NCBI GenBank assembly: GCA_020445255.1
Contig: JAGRGY010000025.1
Location: forward strand, 1 to 62,573
Length of the DNA stretch: 62,573 bases
Direction of reading: 5' to 3'
DNA from: Gammaproteobacteria bacterium
Lineage (GTDB): Bacteria > Pseudomonadota > Gammaproteobacteria > Chromatiales > Chromatiaceae
Part shown: positions 34,375-43,459 of the stretch, one piece after another
Layout of the letters: each line of letters begins with the position of its first letter
Numbering within the stretch: position 1 is the first letter of the stretch
Program-made: the position numbers and the translations under genes
Notes under the pieces: model-generated
The model's input: the letters and a program-made list of their open reading frames with translations, nothing else
Told to the model about the DNA's origin: nothing
The model's database searches: none

Positions 34375-35418
34375 ATGAGCAAGCATCCCAAAGCCCTGTC
34401 ATTGATCTCGGGCGGCCTCGACTCGCTGCTGGCGACCAAGGTCGTGCTCGATCAGGGCGTGCATGTCGAAGGGGTCAATTACTTCACCGGGTTCTGCGTC
34501 GAGGGACACACGCATGCGATTCGCCAAAAGGACCGGGGGCGGCCGAAGCGCAACAATGCCCTGTGGGTGGCGGAACAACTCGGCATCAAACTGCATCTGA
34601 TCGATGTCGTCGACGAATACAAGGATGTCGTCTTCAACCCCCGCTACGGCTACGGGGCGAATCTCAATCCGTGTCTCGACTGCAAGATCTTCATGGTCAA
34701 CAAGGCGCGCGAATGGATCGACGCCAACGGCTTCGATTTTCTGATCACCGGCGAGGTGGTCGGTCAAAGGCCCAAATCGCAGCGCAAGGACAGCATGCGC
34801 CTGGTGTTGCGTGACTCGGGGATCGACGACAGACTGCTGCGCCCGCTCAGCGCGCGCAACCTGCCCGAGACCCTGCCCGAGCGCGCCGGCTGGGTCGACC
34901 GGCAGCGGTTGTACGGCTTTTCCGGTCGCAGCCGCAAACCGCAGATGGCGCTGGCCGCCGCGTTTGGCTTCGAAGACTACGCGCAACCGGCCGGGGGCTG
35001 TTGCTTCCTGACCGACGCCAACTACACGGTCAAGCTGCAGGACCTGTGGCAGTCACGCGGCAGCCGGCGCTACGAGCTCGACGACATCATGCTGCTCAAG
35101 GTCGGTCGGCACATCCGGCCGGCCGCCAACTTCAAGCTGATCGTCGCGCGTGAGGAAGGCGAGAGCAACTTCCTCTACGGCTATCGCAAGCTGTATCCGA
35201 ACCTGATGACGACCAGTCACGGTGGCCCGTTCACGCTGCTCGATGGCGAACTGCATCCGGGTGACGTCGAGCTTGCCGCGCGTATCGTCGCACGCTACAG
35301 CCAGGGGCGCGACGCACGCGAGGTCGCGCTCGAATACCGCAATCCGGACGGTACGCTGCAGGCGTATCACGTCCGGCCGATGCCGGCAGACGACGTTCCC
35401 AAGGCCTGGCTGCTGTAG
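34375..35418 (+). CDS. PP-loop (ThiI/MnmA-like) sulfur-transfer ATPase with C-terminal NFACT-R-like domain
   Basis: 347 aa. The N-terminal pyrophosphatase loop SGGLDSLLA (about 12-20) adenylates a target; NPCLDCK and QPAGGCC supply candidate sulfur-carrying or cluster-binding cysteines. The C-terminal third (DDIMLLKVGRHIRP onward) resembles the RNA-binding NFACT-R domain found on ThiI-like proteins. Databases often label the family a 2-thiouridylate methyltransferase, which is not supported by its motifs. Likely tRNA thiolation or related sulfur transfer. A TusA sulfurtransferase follows 309 bases later, consistent with sulfur relay. Confidence 0.8.
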   Translation: MSKHPKALSLISGGLDSLLATKVVLDQGVHVEGVNYFTGFCVEGHTHAIRQKDRGRPKRNNALWVAEQLGIKLHLIDVVDEYKDVVFNPRYGYGANLNPCLDCKIFMVNKAREWIDANGFDFLITGEVVGQRPKSQRKDSMRLVLRDSGIDDRLLRPLSARNLPETLPERAGWVDRQRLYGFSGRSRKPQMALAAAFGFEDYAQPAGGCCFLTDANYTVKLQDLWQSRGSRRYELDDIMLLKVGRHIRPAANFKLIVAREEGESNFLYGYRKLYPNLMTTSHGGPFTLLDGELHPGDVELAARIVARYSQGRDAREVALEYRNPDGTLQAYHVRPMPADDVPKAWLL

Positions 35419-35727
35419 CGCGCAGGTCCACATGGCGTCCGCCTGAACGCGTCCCCCGGGATGCCGCGAACCCTTGCGCAGACGCCGCTGTCGCGCTGGC
35501 AACCCTTCCGACCGGCGGCCCGGATTGGCGACGAAGGACTCGCATGCGCCACACCCGAACAGGACCCGAAACTGGCCGCGTGCACCGACAGGACGCGCAC
35601 TCGGAGGCCCCGCCATCGCGCATCGCAACGGCCGCGTCCAACGACGGTCGACCGTCGCGCCATTGTGGCCGGCGCCGTCGCGTGGGCGAGGCGTCCGGTC
35701 GACGAACTCGGGTATCATTCACCGCCT
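35419..35727. other. non-coding gap before tusA (309 bases)
   Basis: Frames through this stretch have no family resemblance. A weak TATCAT hexamer at 35713-35718 could be the -10 for tusA. Nothing else recognised. Confidence 0.45.
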
Positions 35728-35973
35728 ATGAGCGCCCGCCACGAGACCCTCGACTGTCAACGCCTGCTGTGTCCCATGCCCGTGATCCGGGTACAGGACC
35801 GGGTCGCAGCGCTGGCCGGCGGCGACACCCTGACCGCGGTGTGCACGGACCCCGGCGCATTGCAGGACATCCCGGCCTGGTGCCGGATCAACGGTCATGA
35901 GGTCGTGTCCACGGAGACCCGCGACAGCGAGTACCTGATCACGCTGCGGGTGGGTGAAGGAGCACCCGGATGA
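35728..35973 (+). CDS. tusA: TusA-family sulfurtransferase
   Basis: 81 aa, the usual size for this two-layer alpha/beta sulfur carrier. The family motif CPMP (in LDCQRLLCPMPVIRVQD) has the persulfide-carrying cysteine at residue 14 or so, and LTAVCTDPGALQDIPAWC follows the family pattern. TusA-type proteins deliver sulfur to tRNA thiolation, molybdopterin synthesis or, in sulfur oxidisers, the Dsr and Hdr pathways. Overlaps the transporter gene by 4 bases (ATGA), so they are one operon. The start ATG 35728 matches the family N-terminus. Confidence 0.87.
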   Translation: MSARHETLDCQRLLCPMPVIRVQDRVAALAGGDTLTAVCTDPGALQDIPAWCRINGHEVVSTETRDSEYLITLRVGEGAPG

Positions 35974-37142
35974 GCGGTGCGCACGCCCATCACTTCCACG
36001 ACATCCATGCCCAGCGCACCGAGCGAGGCCGAGAGACGCGCCGCGTCACGCTGGTCAGCGGTGTGGTCAACCTGGTGCTGTCACTGGCCCAGATCATCGT
36101 CGGTCTGGTCGCCCACTCGGCGGCACTGGTCGCCGACGGCATACACTCGCTGTCCGACCTGGTGTCCGACATCCTGGTGTTGTTTGCCGCCCACCACGCC
36201 GCCCAGGCCCCCGACAAGGATCACCCCTACGGACATGGCCGCTTCGAGACCGCGGCCACGCTCGGGCTGGGCGTCCTGTTGCTGCTGGTCGCCATGGGCA
36301 TCGTATGGAACGGCTTCGGGCGCCTGTTCGATGCCGACCGGCCGGTCCCCGGTCTGCCGGCGCTCGCCGTCGCCACGGTCGGCATCGTCGCCAAGGAGGC
36401 GCTGTACTGGTACACGATCGCGGCCGCGCGCCGGCTCGGTTCGGAGCTGCTGCGCGCGAACGCCTGGCACCATCGCTCGGATGCGATCTCGTCGGTGGTC
36501 GTGCTGATCGGTGTCGGCGGGGCGGTGCTCGGTTACAGCTACATGGATGCGGGCGCGGCGATCATCGTCGGCGTGCTGGTGGCCAAGATCGCCTGGGACC
36601 TCGGCTGGGGCGCGCTGACCGAGCTGGTCGACACCGCGATCGACGAGTCCGAGGTCGACGAGGCGAAGCGCGTCATCATGGGTGTCGACGGTGTGCGCTC
36701 GGTGCACCTGCTGCGCACGCGTCGGCATGGCGCCGAGGCCAGCGCCGATGTGCACGTCCAGGTCTCGCCGCGGTTGTCGGTGTCCGAGGGACACATGATC
36801 AGCCAGGCCGTCGAGGACCGCGTGATCGCCAAGGTCGCTGCGATCACCGATGTCACTGTCCACATCGATCCCGAGGACGACGAAGACGCACCCACATGCC
36901 GCGGCCTGCCGCTGCGTGGCGAGGCACTGCGCGTGCTGGAGTCGCGTTGGGCCCAGATGCATGTGGTTCCGCCCCAGCGCGAGGTGCGTCTGCACTATCT
37001 TGCCGGCAATATCGACGTCGAGCTCATCCTGCCGCTGTCGAGTTTCACCGACGCGGCGTCGACGCGGCGGTTGCATGAGGCGCTGGCCGGTGCGGCGACC
37101 GACCTGGCGTGGTTCCGCTCGCTGCGTGTGCTCTATGGCTAG
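35970..37142 (+). CDS. cation diffusion facilitator (FieF/MamM-like) metal transporter
   Basis: 390 aa. Six transmembrane helices in the first ~215 residues; the metal site in helix 2 reads ADGIHSLSD (Asp56, His59, Asp63) and helix 5 has HHRSDA. A cytoplasmic dimerisation domain follows, duplicated or extended compared with typical 300-residue CDF proteins. Exports divalent metal (Fe2+, Zn2+ or Mn2+) using the proton gradient; the metal cannot be assigned. Its stop codon touches the first NtrC site of glnA. Confidence 0.9.
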   Translation: MSGAHAHHFHDIHAQRTERGRETRRVTLVSGVVNLVLSLAQIIVGLVAHSAALVADGIHSLSDLVSDILVLFAAHHAAQAPDKDHPYGHGRFETAATLGLGVLLLLVAMGIVWNGFGRLFDADRPVPGLPALAVATVGIVAKEALYWYTIAAARRLGSELLRANAWHHRSDAISSVVVLIGVGGAVLGYSYMDAGAAIIVGVLVAKIAWDLGWGALTELVDTAIDESEVDEAKRVIMGVDGVRSVHLLRTRRHGAEASADVHVQVSPRLSVSEGHMISQAVEDRVIAKVAAITDVTVHIDPEDDEDAPTCRGLPLRGEALRVLESRWAQMHVVPPQREVRLHYLAGNIDVELILPLSSFTDAASTRRLHEALAGAATDLAWFRSLRVLYG

Positions 37143-37156
37143 CACCATTCTGGTGC
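37142..37156. promoter_or_regulatory. NtrC enhancer site 1 upstream of glnA
   Basis: GCACC-ATTCT-GGTGC, an exact match to the NtrC dyad GCACC-N5-GGTGC. It overlaps the stop codon of the transporter gene and lies about 225 bases before the expected transcription start. Confidence 0.85.
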
Positions 37157-37172
37157 GTTCGGCGCCGATCGC

Positions 37173-37187
37173 GCACGAACACAGTGC
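37173..37187. promoter_or_regulatory. NtrC enhancer site 2 upstream of glnA (weaker)
   Basis: GCAC-N7-GTGC within a GCGCAC/GTGCGC inverted repeat, lacking the inner C/G pair. Its centre is 31 bases from site 1, three helical turns, the same phasing as the paired strong sites at E. coli glnA. Confidence 0.6.
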
Positions 37188-37348
37188 GCATGCGACGTCG
37201 ACCGCGGCGGCACAAGGGAAACCGGCGAAGCGCCGACCGCCCCACGATAGCGCGGAATCCCCGTTAAATGCATCGGTTCCAGGCGTTAGGTGTGCCCAGC
37301 CGGTACGCGTGCGAAAACGAATCGCGCTTGACGACCAATTTTGCCCGG

Positions 37349-37364
37349 TGGCATGGTTCGTGCC
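37349..37364 (+). promoter_or_regulatory. sigma-54 promoter of glnA
   Basis: TGGCATGGTTCGTGCC has the invariant GG (37350-37351) and GC (37362-37363) exactly 10 bases apart. Predicted start about 37375, leaving a ~100-base leader before glnA. Confidence 0.78.
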
Positions 37365-37477
37365 CTGACCACAACGTGCCGACGCCAGGGCCCCCGGCGG
37401 CCCTGTCCGGCGACCCTTCATGAATGCTGTCGCCTCGACAGCCGCAGTCCACACGAAAACCCCTGGAGAGATCGAGA

Positions 37478-38887
37478 ATGGGCGCAAAAAAAGTCTTGAA
37501 GATGATCGAGGAAAACGACGTCAAGTGGGTCGACTTCCGATTCACCGACACCCGCGGCAAGGAACAGCACGTCACTGTCCCGGCGTCCACTGTCGATGAA
37601 GATCTGTTTACCGACGGCAAGATGTTCGACGGATCGTCGATTGCCGGCTGGAAGGGCATCAACGAGTCCGACATGGTCCTGATGCCGGAGGCCGGCACCG
37701 CGGTTCTCGATCCGTTCACCGACGATGCCACTGTCAACCTGCGCTGCGACATCCTCGAGCCGTCGACGATGGAAGGCTATGAGCGCGACCCGCGTTCGGT
37801 GGCCAAACGTGCCGAGGCCTACCTGGCGTCGACCGGAATCGCCGACGCGGCTTATTTCGGACCCGAACCCGAGTTCTTCGTCCTCGACGACGTGCGCTGG
37901 AGCATCGGCATGTCGGGCTCGATGGTCAAGATCGACTCCCAGGAAGCCGAGTGGAACTCGGAGAAGGTCTACGAGGACGGCAACATCGGCCACCGGCCGG
38001 GCGTCAAAGGCGGCTACTTCCCGGTACCGCCGGTCGACTCCTTGCATGACCTGCGCGGCGCCATGTGCGATGCGATGGCGGAGATGGGCGTGCCGGTCGA
38101 GGTGCACCACCACGAGGTTGCCACGGCCGGGCAGTGCGAGATCGGCACCAAGTTCTCGACGCTGGTGGAGCGCGCCGACTGGGTCATGATTCAGAAGTAC
38201 TGTACCTGGAACGTCGCCCATGCCTATGGCAAGACCGTGACGTTCATGCCGAAACCGATCGTCGGCGACAACGGCTCGGGCATGCATGTGCACCAGTCGC
38301 TGGCCAAAGAGGGCACCAACATCTTCGCTGGCGACCAGTACGGCGGCCTGTCGGAAACGGCGCTGTACTACATTGGCGGCATCATCAAGCATGCGCGCGC
38401 GCTGAACGCGATCACCAATCCGTCGACCAATTCGTACAAGCGACTGGTGCCGGGCTTCGAGGCACCGGTCATGCTGGCCTACTCGGCGCGCAACCGCTCG
38501 GCGTCGATCCGCATTCCGTGGGTTTCGAGCCCGAAGGGTCGTCGCATCGAGGTCCGTTTCCCGGACCCGATGGCCAACCCCTACCTCGCCTTCTCGGCGA
38601 TGATGCTGGCCGGCCTCGACGGCATCCTGAACAAGATCCATCCGGGCGATGCCGCGGACAAGGACCTGTACGATCTCGAGCCTGAAGAAGCGGCCGGTAT
38701 CCCGACCGTATGTCACTCCCTCGACCAGGCCCTCGACGCGCTCGATGCCGACCGCGACTTCCTCAAGGCCGGCGGCGTGTTCAGCGACGACCTGATCGAT
38801 GGCTACATCAAACTGAAAATGGAAGAGGTCACGCAGATGCGCATGACCACGCATCCGGTCGAATTCGACATGTATTTCAGTCTCTGA
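37478..38887 (+). CDS. glnA: glutamine synthetase, type I
   Basis: ATP-dependent synthesis of glutamine from glutamate and ammonia; dodecameric, cytoplasmic. 469 aa. [11 protein letters not shown] near residue 50, the metal/ATP-site sequences [25 protein letters not shown] and [13 protein letters not shown], and the adenylylation loop [10 protein letters not shown] with its tyrosine, so GlnE-type control is expected. The start ATG 37478 has GGAGAG eight bases upstream. Preceded by NtrC sites and a sigma-54 promoter and followed by a strong terminator. Confidence 0.98.
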   Translation: MGAKKVLKMIEENDVKWVDFRFTDTRGKEQHVTVPASTVDEDLFTDGKMFDGSSIAGWKGINESDMVLMPEAGTAVLDPFTDDATVNLRCDILEPSTMEGYERDPRSVAKRAEAYLASTGIADAAYFGPEPEFFVLDDVRWSIGMSGSMVKIDSQEAEWNSEKVYEDGNIGHRPGVKGGYFPVPPVDSLHDLRGAMCDAMAEMGVPVEVHHHEVATAGQCEIGTKFSTLVERADWVMIQKYCTWNVAHAYGKTVTFMPKPIVGDNGSGMHVHQSLAKEGTNIFAGDQYGGLSETALYYIGGIIKHARALNAITNPSTNSYKRLVPGFEAPVMLAYSARNRSASIRIPWVSSPKGRRIEVRFPDPMANPYLAFSAMMLAGLDGILNKIHPGDAADKDLYDLEPEEAAGIPTVCHSLDQALDALDADRDFLKAGGVFSDDLIDGYIKLKMEEVTQMRMTTHPVEFDMYFSL

Positions 38888-38909
38888 CCGGCAACCCCGG
38901 GCGCATACG

Positions 38910-38936
38910 AACCCCGCCCTGGTGGCGGGGTTTTCT
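38910..38936 (+). terminator. Rho-independent terminator of glnA
   Basis: AACCCCGCC (38910-38918), loop CTGGT, GGCGGGGTT (38924-38932), then TTCTGTTG. Nine-pair GC-rich stem with a short T run. Confidence 0.85.
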
Positions 38937-39090
38937 GTTGACGATACCGGTGTGCGTGGCGGTTCACCGTTTCGGCGCAAGCGGTCGCCGCGGATGCCGC
39001 GCTGCACTATGCTTTGCTGTGTATCCGAACCGGGGGCGACGTCCGCTGCCCTCCGCTCGGCCTTGTGACGGCGTCCGGCATTCAGCGAGC

Positions 39091-39939
39091 ATGAACCACA
39101 GCATCTTGGATATCCGCGTGTCAGCGATCACCCGCATCGCACCTGCCGACTGCAAACGTCGGGGCATCTACACGGTACAGCGATCGACACACCCCCGGGT
39201 GTTGCTCCAGCTGCTGGTGTTGATGATGCTTTTGCTTCCCGGTCTCGCGGCGGCCGTCATCTGCAAGAGCCTCGAGCCGGACGGCTCGGTCAGTTACACC
39301 GACGTACCGGCCGGCGAATGTCAGCAGCGGGTCATCCTGCCGGATTACTCGCGCTATGCACCGCGCCCGATTGAAACGGCACCCGCCGGTGCATCCGACG
39401 CACAGGGCACGGCCGTCAAGTTCGAGCGCTATCGCTCGATCCAGATCACCACGCCGAAGAACGGCGACGTCGAGCGCAGCAATGAAGGGCACGTGACCGT
39501 GGTCGTGGCGCTCGACCCCGGTCTGCAGGCCGGTCACCTGGTCCGGCTGAGCCTCGACGGTCGTGCGGTACCCGGTGATTTCGACAGTACGGCGATCGAC
39601 CTCAGCGGCGTCGAACGCGGTACGCACACCTTGCGTGCGACGGTGATGGATGCAACGGGCCGGGCGTTGATCGCCTCCCTGCCGGTAAGCTTCACGATGC
39701 GCAAAGCGGGTCTTTTCGAAAGTGAATCCGAGAACCGGCCCGATCCGGAACCCGCAACGCCAGACGAAGGTTACCCTGCCGACGACAAGGCGCCGGACTA
39801 CAAGCCGCCCAAGGCAGGCGGCTACGCACCTCCGCCGGATAAACCGGACTACTCACCACCGGACAAGCCGGATTTCAAGAACAACACCTCTCCCTCGTAC
39901 GCACCAAACAAATCGTACACGCCCAACTACAAACCTTGA
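39091..39939 (+). CDS. exported DUF4124-containing protein with proline-rich tail
   Basis: 282 aa from ATG 39091; a start closer to the hydrophobic segment is possible. A signal-like stretch VLLQLLVLMMLLLPGLAAA is followed by a DUF4124 motif (ICKSLEPDGSVSYTDVPAGEC), a beta-rich middle with an Ig-like look (about 105-205), and a tail of about 60 residues built from repeated PDKPDY/PPDKPDF-like units. Proteins of this type are frequently encoded beside glnA/ntrB in gammaproteobacteria. Function unknown; envelope location inferred. Confidence 0.72.
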   Translation: MNHSILDIRVSAITRIAPADCKRRGIYTVQRSTHPRVLLQLLVLMMLLLPGLAAAVICKSLEPDGSVSYTDVPAGECQQRVILPDYSRYAPRPIETAPAGASDAQGTAVKFERYRSIQITTPKNGDVERSNEGHVTVVVALDPGLQAGHLVRLSLDGRAVPGDFDSTAIDLSGVERGTHTLRATVMDATGRALIASLPVSFTMRKAGLFESESENRPDPEPATPDEGYPADDKAPDYKPPKAGGYAPPPDKPDYSPPDKPDFKNNTSPSYAPNKSYTPNYKP

Positions 39940-39972
39940 CCCGACCCGATCTGGCGCACAAGATTAGTGCGC

Positions 39973-39987
39973 GCACCATAGTGGTGC
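39973..39987. promoter_or_regulatory. NtrC enhancer site upstream of ntrBC
   Basis: GCACC-ATAGT-GGTGC, with a further C/G pair outside making a perfect six-base dyad. Centre about 150 bases before the predicted ntrBC start, so NtrC probably autoregulates its operon. Confidence 0.83.
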
Positions 39988-40104
39988 GGACGAGCTGACG
40001 GTACGTCTGCATACCGCCTGAATCGACAACGCCGGCGCAGATAAGTCGCTGATTTAGCGCGTCAACTTCGCTGGAAGCGCCAGATCGACGCCTGCATCCG
40101 GATG

Positions 40105-40120
40105 TGGCGCGAAGATTGCT
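40105..40120 (+). promoter_or_regulatory. sigma-54 promoter of ntrBC
   Basis: TGGCGCGAAGATTGCT matches the consensus TGGCRCG-N4-TTGCW at every fixed position; GG 40106-40107, GC 40118-40119. Predicted transcription start about 40131. Confidence 0.85.
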
Positions 40121-40143
40121 AAATTCGTGATATGCAGGTCCTG

Positions 40144-41238
40144 ATGAATCCTCTGCCCGTGCTCAGTGACAATGTCCTGGACAATCTGGCCTCGGCCGTC
40201 ATCGTGTTCGAGGCCGATCTGCGGGTCGCTTACCTCAACCAGATGGCCGAGATGATCCTGGCGGTCAGTGCCAAGCACGTGGTCGGCGAACCGCCCTCGA
40301 CATGGGCGGACTGCCACGGCGAGGCGCTGATGGACCTGATCACGGCATCGGCGGTTGGCTCCCCGATCACCAAGCGCGGCGTCGTGCTGCGCACCGAGCG
40401 CAGCGAGGTGACCGTCGACTGCACGGTAACGCCGATCATCGACGAAGCGGGCGCCAAGTACATCATCGTCGAACTGCAACAGATCGATCGCCATCTGCGC
40501 ATCAGCCGTGAGGAGCGCCTGATCACGCAACAGGCCCTGACGCGCGACGTGGTGCGCGGGCTGGCCCACGAGATCAAGAATCCGCTCGGCGGTCTGCGTG
40601 GCGCGGCGCAGTTGCTCGAGGCGGAACTCGACAGCGCGGAGCTGCGCGAATACACCCGCATCATCATCCAGGAAGCCGACCGTCTGCAGGAGCTGCTCAA
40701 CCGCATGCTCGGACCGAACCGCCGGCCCAGCTATTCGCAGGTCAATATCCACCATGTCCTGGAGCGCGTGCGCACGCTGGTGCTGGCCGAGGCCGGCACG
40801 CGGATCCGGGTGGTGCGCGACTACGACCCCAGCATCCCGGAGCTGATCGGCGACATGGACCAGCTGATCCAGGCGGTGCTCAACATCGCCCGCAATGCGG
40901 TTCGCGCACTTGACGAGGCGGGCACCATCACGCTGCGCACGCGAATCCAGCGTCAACTGACCATCGGTGCCTGGCGCTATCGGCTCGTCGCACAGGTCGA
41001 CATCGTCGACGACGGCCCCGGCATTCCACCAGAGATCGCGGACACCCTGTTCCTGCCGATGGTCACGGCCGGCACCGGCGGGATGGGGCTAGGTCTTTCG
41101 ATCGCGCAATCGCTGATCAATCAGCACAAGGGACTGATCGAATGCACCAGCCGCGAAGGCGAGACAGTATTCACCATCTATCTGCCCATCGGCAGCGACC
41201 CGGGCGCCGAGCGGCAAGGAGACACCACCCATGACTGA
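40144..41238 (+). CDS. glnL: nitrogen regulation histidine kinase NtrB
   Basis: Cytoplasmic PAS-histidine kinase/phosphatase controlled by PII, acting on NtrC. 364 aa from this start. N-terminal PAS domain, H-box RGLAHEIKNPLGGL with the phosphorylated His at about 142, N-box and the ATP lid GTGGMGLGLSIAQSL. ATG 40144 is preferred because the sigma-54 promoter places the transcript start at about 40131, which would leave the ATG at 40132 leaderless, while AGG lies five bases before 40144. Overlaps ntrC by 8 bases. Confidence 0.93.
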   Translation: MNPLPVLSDNVLDNLASAVIVFEADLRVAYLNQMAEMILAVSAKHVVGEPPSTWADCHGEALMDLITASAVGSPITKRGVVLRTERSEVTVDCTVTPIIDEAGAKYIIVELQQIDRHLRISREERLITQQALTRDVVRGLAHEIKNPLGGLRGAAQLLEAELDSAELREYTRIIIQEADRLQELLNRMLGPNRRPSYSQVNIHHVLERVRTLVLAEAGTRIRVVRDYDPSIPELIGDMDQLIQAVLNIARNAVRALDEAGTITLRTRIQRQLTIGAWRYRLVAQVDIVDDGPGIPPEIADTLFLPMVTAGTGGMGLGLSIAQSLINQHKGLIECTSREGETVFTIYLPIGSDPGAERQGDTTHD

Positions 41239-42649
41239 AGCCAACCAGGTCTGGGTCATCGACGACGACCGATCCATCCGCTGGGTGCTGGAAAAGGCAT
41301 TGGCGAAGGCGGGCCTGCACACCACGGCATTCTCGAACGCGAACGGCGTCATCGAGGCGCTGGAGCGCGAGCAGCCCGAGGTGATCATCTCCGACGTGCG
41401 CATGCCGGGCATGGACGGGTTTGCGCTGCTCGAGAAGATCAAGCAGAAGCATCCCGATCTGCCGGTCATCATCATGACCGCACACTCGGATCTCGACAGC
41501 GCCGTGTCCGCCTATCACAGCGGCGCCTTCGAGTACCTGCCCAAGCCTTTCGACATCGAAGAGGCGGTGGACCAGGTGCAGCGTGCGTGCAAACTGCGTC
41601 GCGAGGCGCGCGCCAACGGCGACCAGCACGTGCCGGCACCGACCGAGATCATCGGTGCCGCGCCGGCGATGCAGGAGGTGTTCCGTGCAATCGGCCGTCT
41701 CGCGCGATCGAACATCACGGTGCTGATCAACGGTGAATCGGGCACCGGCAAGGAGCTGGTCGCGCATGCGCTGCACAAGCACAGCCCGCGCGCCAACGGA
41801 CCGTTCATCGCGCTGAACATGGCGGCGATACCGCGCGACCTGCTCGAATCCGAGCTGTTCGGGCACGAGAAAGGCGCCTTCACCGGCGCCCAGGCACGCC
41901 GCATCGGCCGTTTCGAACAGGCCAACCACGGCACGCTGTTCCTCGACGAGATCGGCGATATGCCGGCCGAGCTGCAGACCCGTCTGCTGCGTGTGCTGGC
42001 GGATGGCGAGTTCTACCGTGTCGGCGGCCACGAACCGATCAAGGCGGACGTGCGCATCATCGCGGCCACGCACCAGGACCTGGAGCAGCTGGTCAGCGAG
42101 GGCCGTTTCCGTGAAGACCTGTTCCACCGTCTCAACGTGATCCGAATCCACCTGCCCTCGCTGCGAGAGCGGCGCGAAGACATTCCGCTGCTGATGGAGC
42201 ACTTTCTGAAGAGCGCGGCGCGCGAGTTGGGCGTGGAGACCAAGGTGTTGACCGCTGACACGATCGGCGAGCTGCAGTCGCTGGAGTGGCGCGGCAACGT
42301 GCGCCAACTCGAAAACACCGCGCGCTGGCTGACCGTGATGGCGTCCGGGCGCGAGATCCACCCCGAGGACCTGCCGCCGGAACTGCACCGCGACCAGGGC
42401 GAGGGCATCAACGACGGCGACTGGCGCAGCACGCTGCGCGGGTGGATCCGGACCAGCCTCGCCTCCGGCAAGGTCGGCCTGCTGGATAAGGCCCTGCCGG
42501 ACTTCGAGACCATCATGATCGAAACCGCGCTCGAACACACCGGTGGGCGCAAGCAGGATGCCGCGCGCCTGCTCGGGTGGGGACGCAACACGCTGACCCG
42601 TAAGATCAAGGAACTCGGCCTCGAGGAGGACCACCGCAAGGCCGGCTGA
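41231..42649 (+). CDS. glnG: nitrogen regulation response regulator NtrC
   Basis: Sigma-54 activator. 472 aa. Receiver domain with phospho-acceptor Asp55 (VIISDVRMPGMDG), AAA+ domain with GESGTGKE and the sigma-54-contacting GAFTGA loop, and a Fis-type HTH at the C-terminus (DAARLLGWGRNTLTRKIKEL). Binding sites fitting it are present upstream of glnA and of its own operon. Confidence 0.97.
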   Translation: MTEANQVWVIDDDRSIRWVLEKALAKAGLHTTAFSNANGVIEALEREQPEVIISDVRMPGMDGFALLEKIKQKHPDLPVIIMTAHSDLDSAVSAYHSGAFEYLPKPFDIEEAVDQVQRACKLRREARANGDQHVPAPTEIIGAAPAMQEVFRAIGRLARSNITVLINGESGTGKELVAHALHKHSPRANGPFIALNMAAIPRDLLESELFGHEKGAFTGAQARRIGRFEQANHGTLFLDEIGDMPAELQTRLLRVLADGEFYRVGGHEPIKADVRIIAATHQDLEQLVSEGRFREDLFHRLNVIRIHLPSLRERREDIPLLMEHFLKSAARELGVETKVLTADTIGELQSLEWRGNVRQLENTARWLTVMASGREIHPEDLPPELHRDQGEGINDGDWRSTLRGWIRTSLASGKVGLLDKALPDFETIMIETALEHTGGRKQDAARLLGWGRNTLTRKIKELGLEEDHRKAG

Positions 42650-42755
42650 CCGCGCGCCGGGCAGCCTGGCTGCAACCGCGGGATGCAACCGGTTGCTGTG
42701 CTGGCCCAGCATGTAGAATGCGCGCGTCGCCAACACATCGCGGGGAACGCCAGCC

Positions 42756-43166
42756 GTGGACAGCACCAGCATCGAGCTGCCGGGTTCGAACATCGCATCG
42801 GTCGTCGTCGAGGGTGACGAGGTGCGGATACGCTTCGAGCCGGCCTACCTGGTGAAATCGATGACCGGTTCCGTCGAACGCACGCGCTGGTGGCAGAACG
42901 GTACGCTGGTGTTCAATGCGGCGGAACTGGACACGGCTGCCGCCGACCTCCCGGCGCTGCCGGCCACGTGCGCCGGCGGTGATGTCGGTGAAAACGTCTA
43001 CACCTACCGCGACATGATCCCGGTACCGCTGCGCAGCCAGGGCCGCGCGCACTGTACGTTGCGGGCTGGCGATGGCGAGATCCGGGTGACCGCGGGCGGC
43101 GTGCACCTCGACATGGACGACGTGCCACGCTACATCGAACACCTCCGCCCGGCATCCACGCGCTGA
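42756..43166 (+). CDS. hypothetical protein, 136 aa
   Basis: GTG start with GGGGAA nine bases upstream. Mixed alpha/beta composition with no signal peptide or membrane helix; two cysteines (Cys70 region and CTLRAG). The C-terminal segment VHLDMDDVPRYIEHLRP is acidic. No family recognised. Lies between ntrC and the ODP-like gene on the same strand. Confidence 0.55.
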   Translation: MDSTSIELPGSNIASVVVEGDEVRIRFEPAYLVKSMTGSVERTRWWQNGTLVFNAAELDTAAADLPALPATCAGGDVGENVYTYRDMIPVPLRSQGRAHCTLRAGDGEIRVTAGGVHLDMDDVPRYIEHLRPASTR

Positions 43167-43459
43167 CCGACGCCAGGTGCCATGCGCCGTGGGTCGGCCT
43201 CCCCAACGGACGCGCACTGATCGCCCGGGCTGCCCAGCGAAGCGGCAAACGCTGCGTCCGGGACGCGAGTGCATGCGCGCTGCCAGATCGCTCCCGGGCG
43301 TTCCGCGCGTGGCGACAGCGGACCTGCAGAGCGATAGATCCGACCGCGGCGAACAACCCGTTGATCCCAGTCGGCGGCTGCCAGTGCCACATTTTTCCCA
43401 CGTTTGGACGATAACCCATCCATGTCCCTGGTGAATCCAGCCGGGAGGGTGTCAGGACC
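43167..43459. other. gap of 293 bases before the ODP-like gene
   Basis: No convincing coding sequence, promoter or hairpin seen. Confidence 0.4.

Noticed and set aside
39780..39939. Proline-rich repeats at the end of the DUF4124 gene as a DNA tandem repeat or mobile insertion
   Set aside because: The repeats are short and degenerate, stay in frame and read as a low-complexity protein tail.
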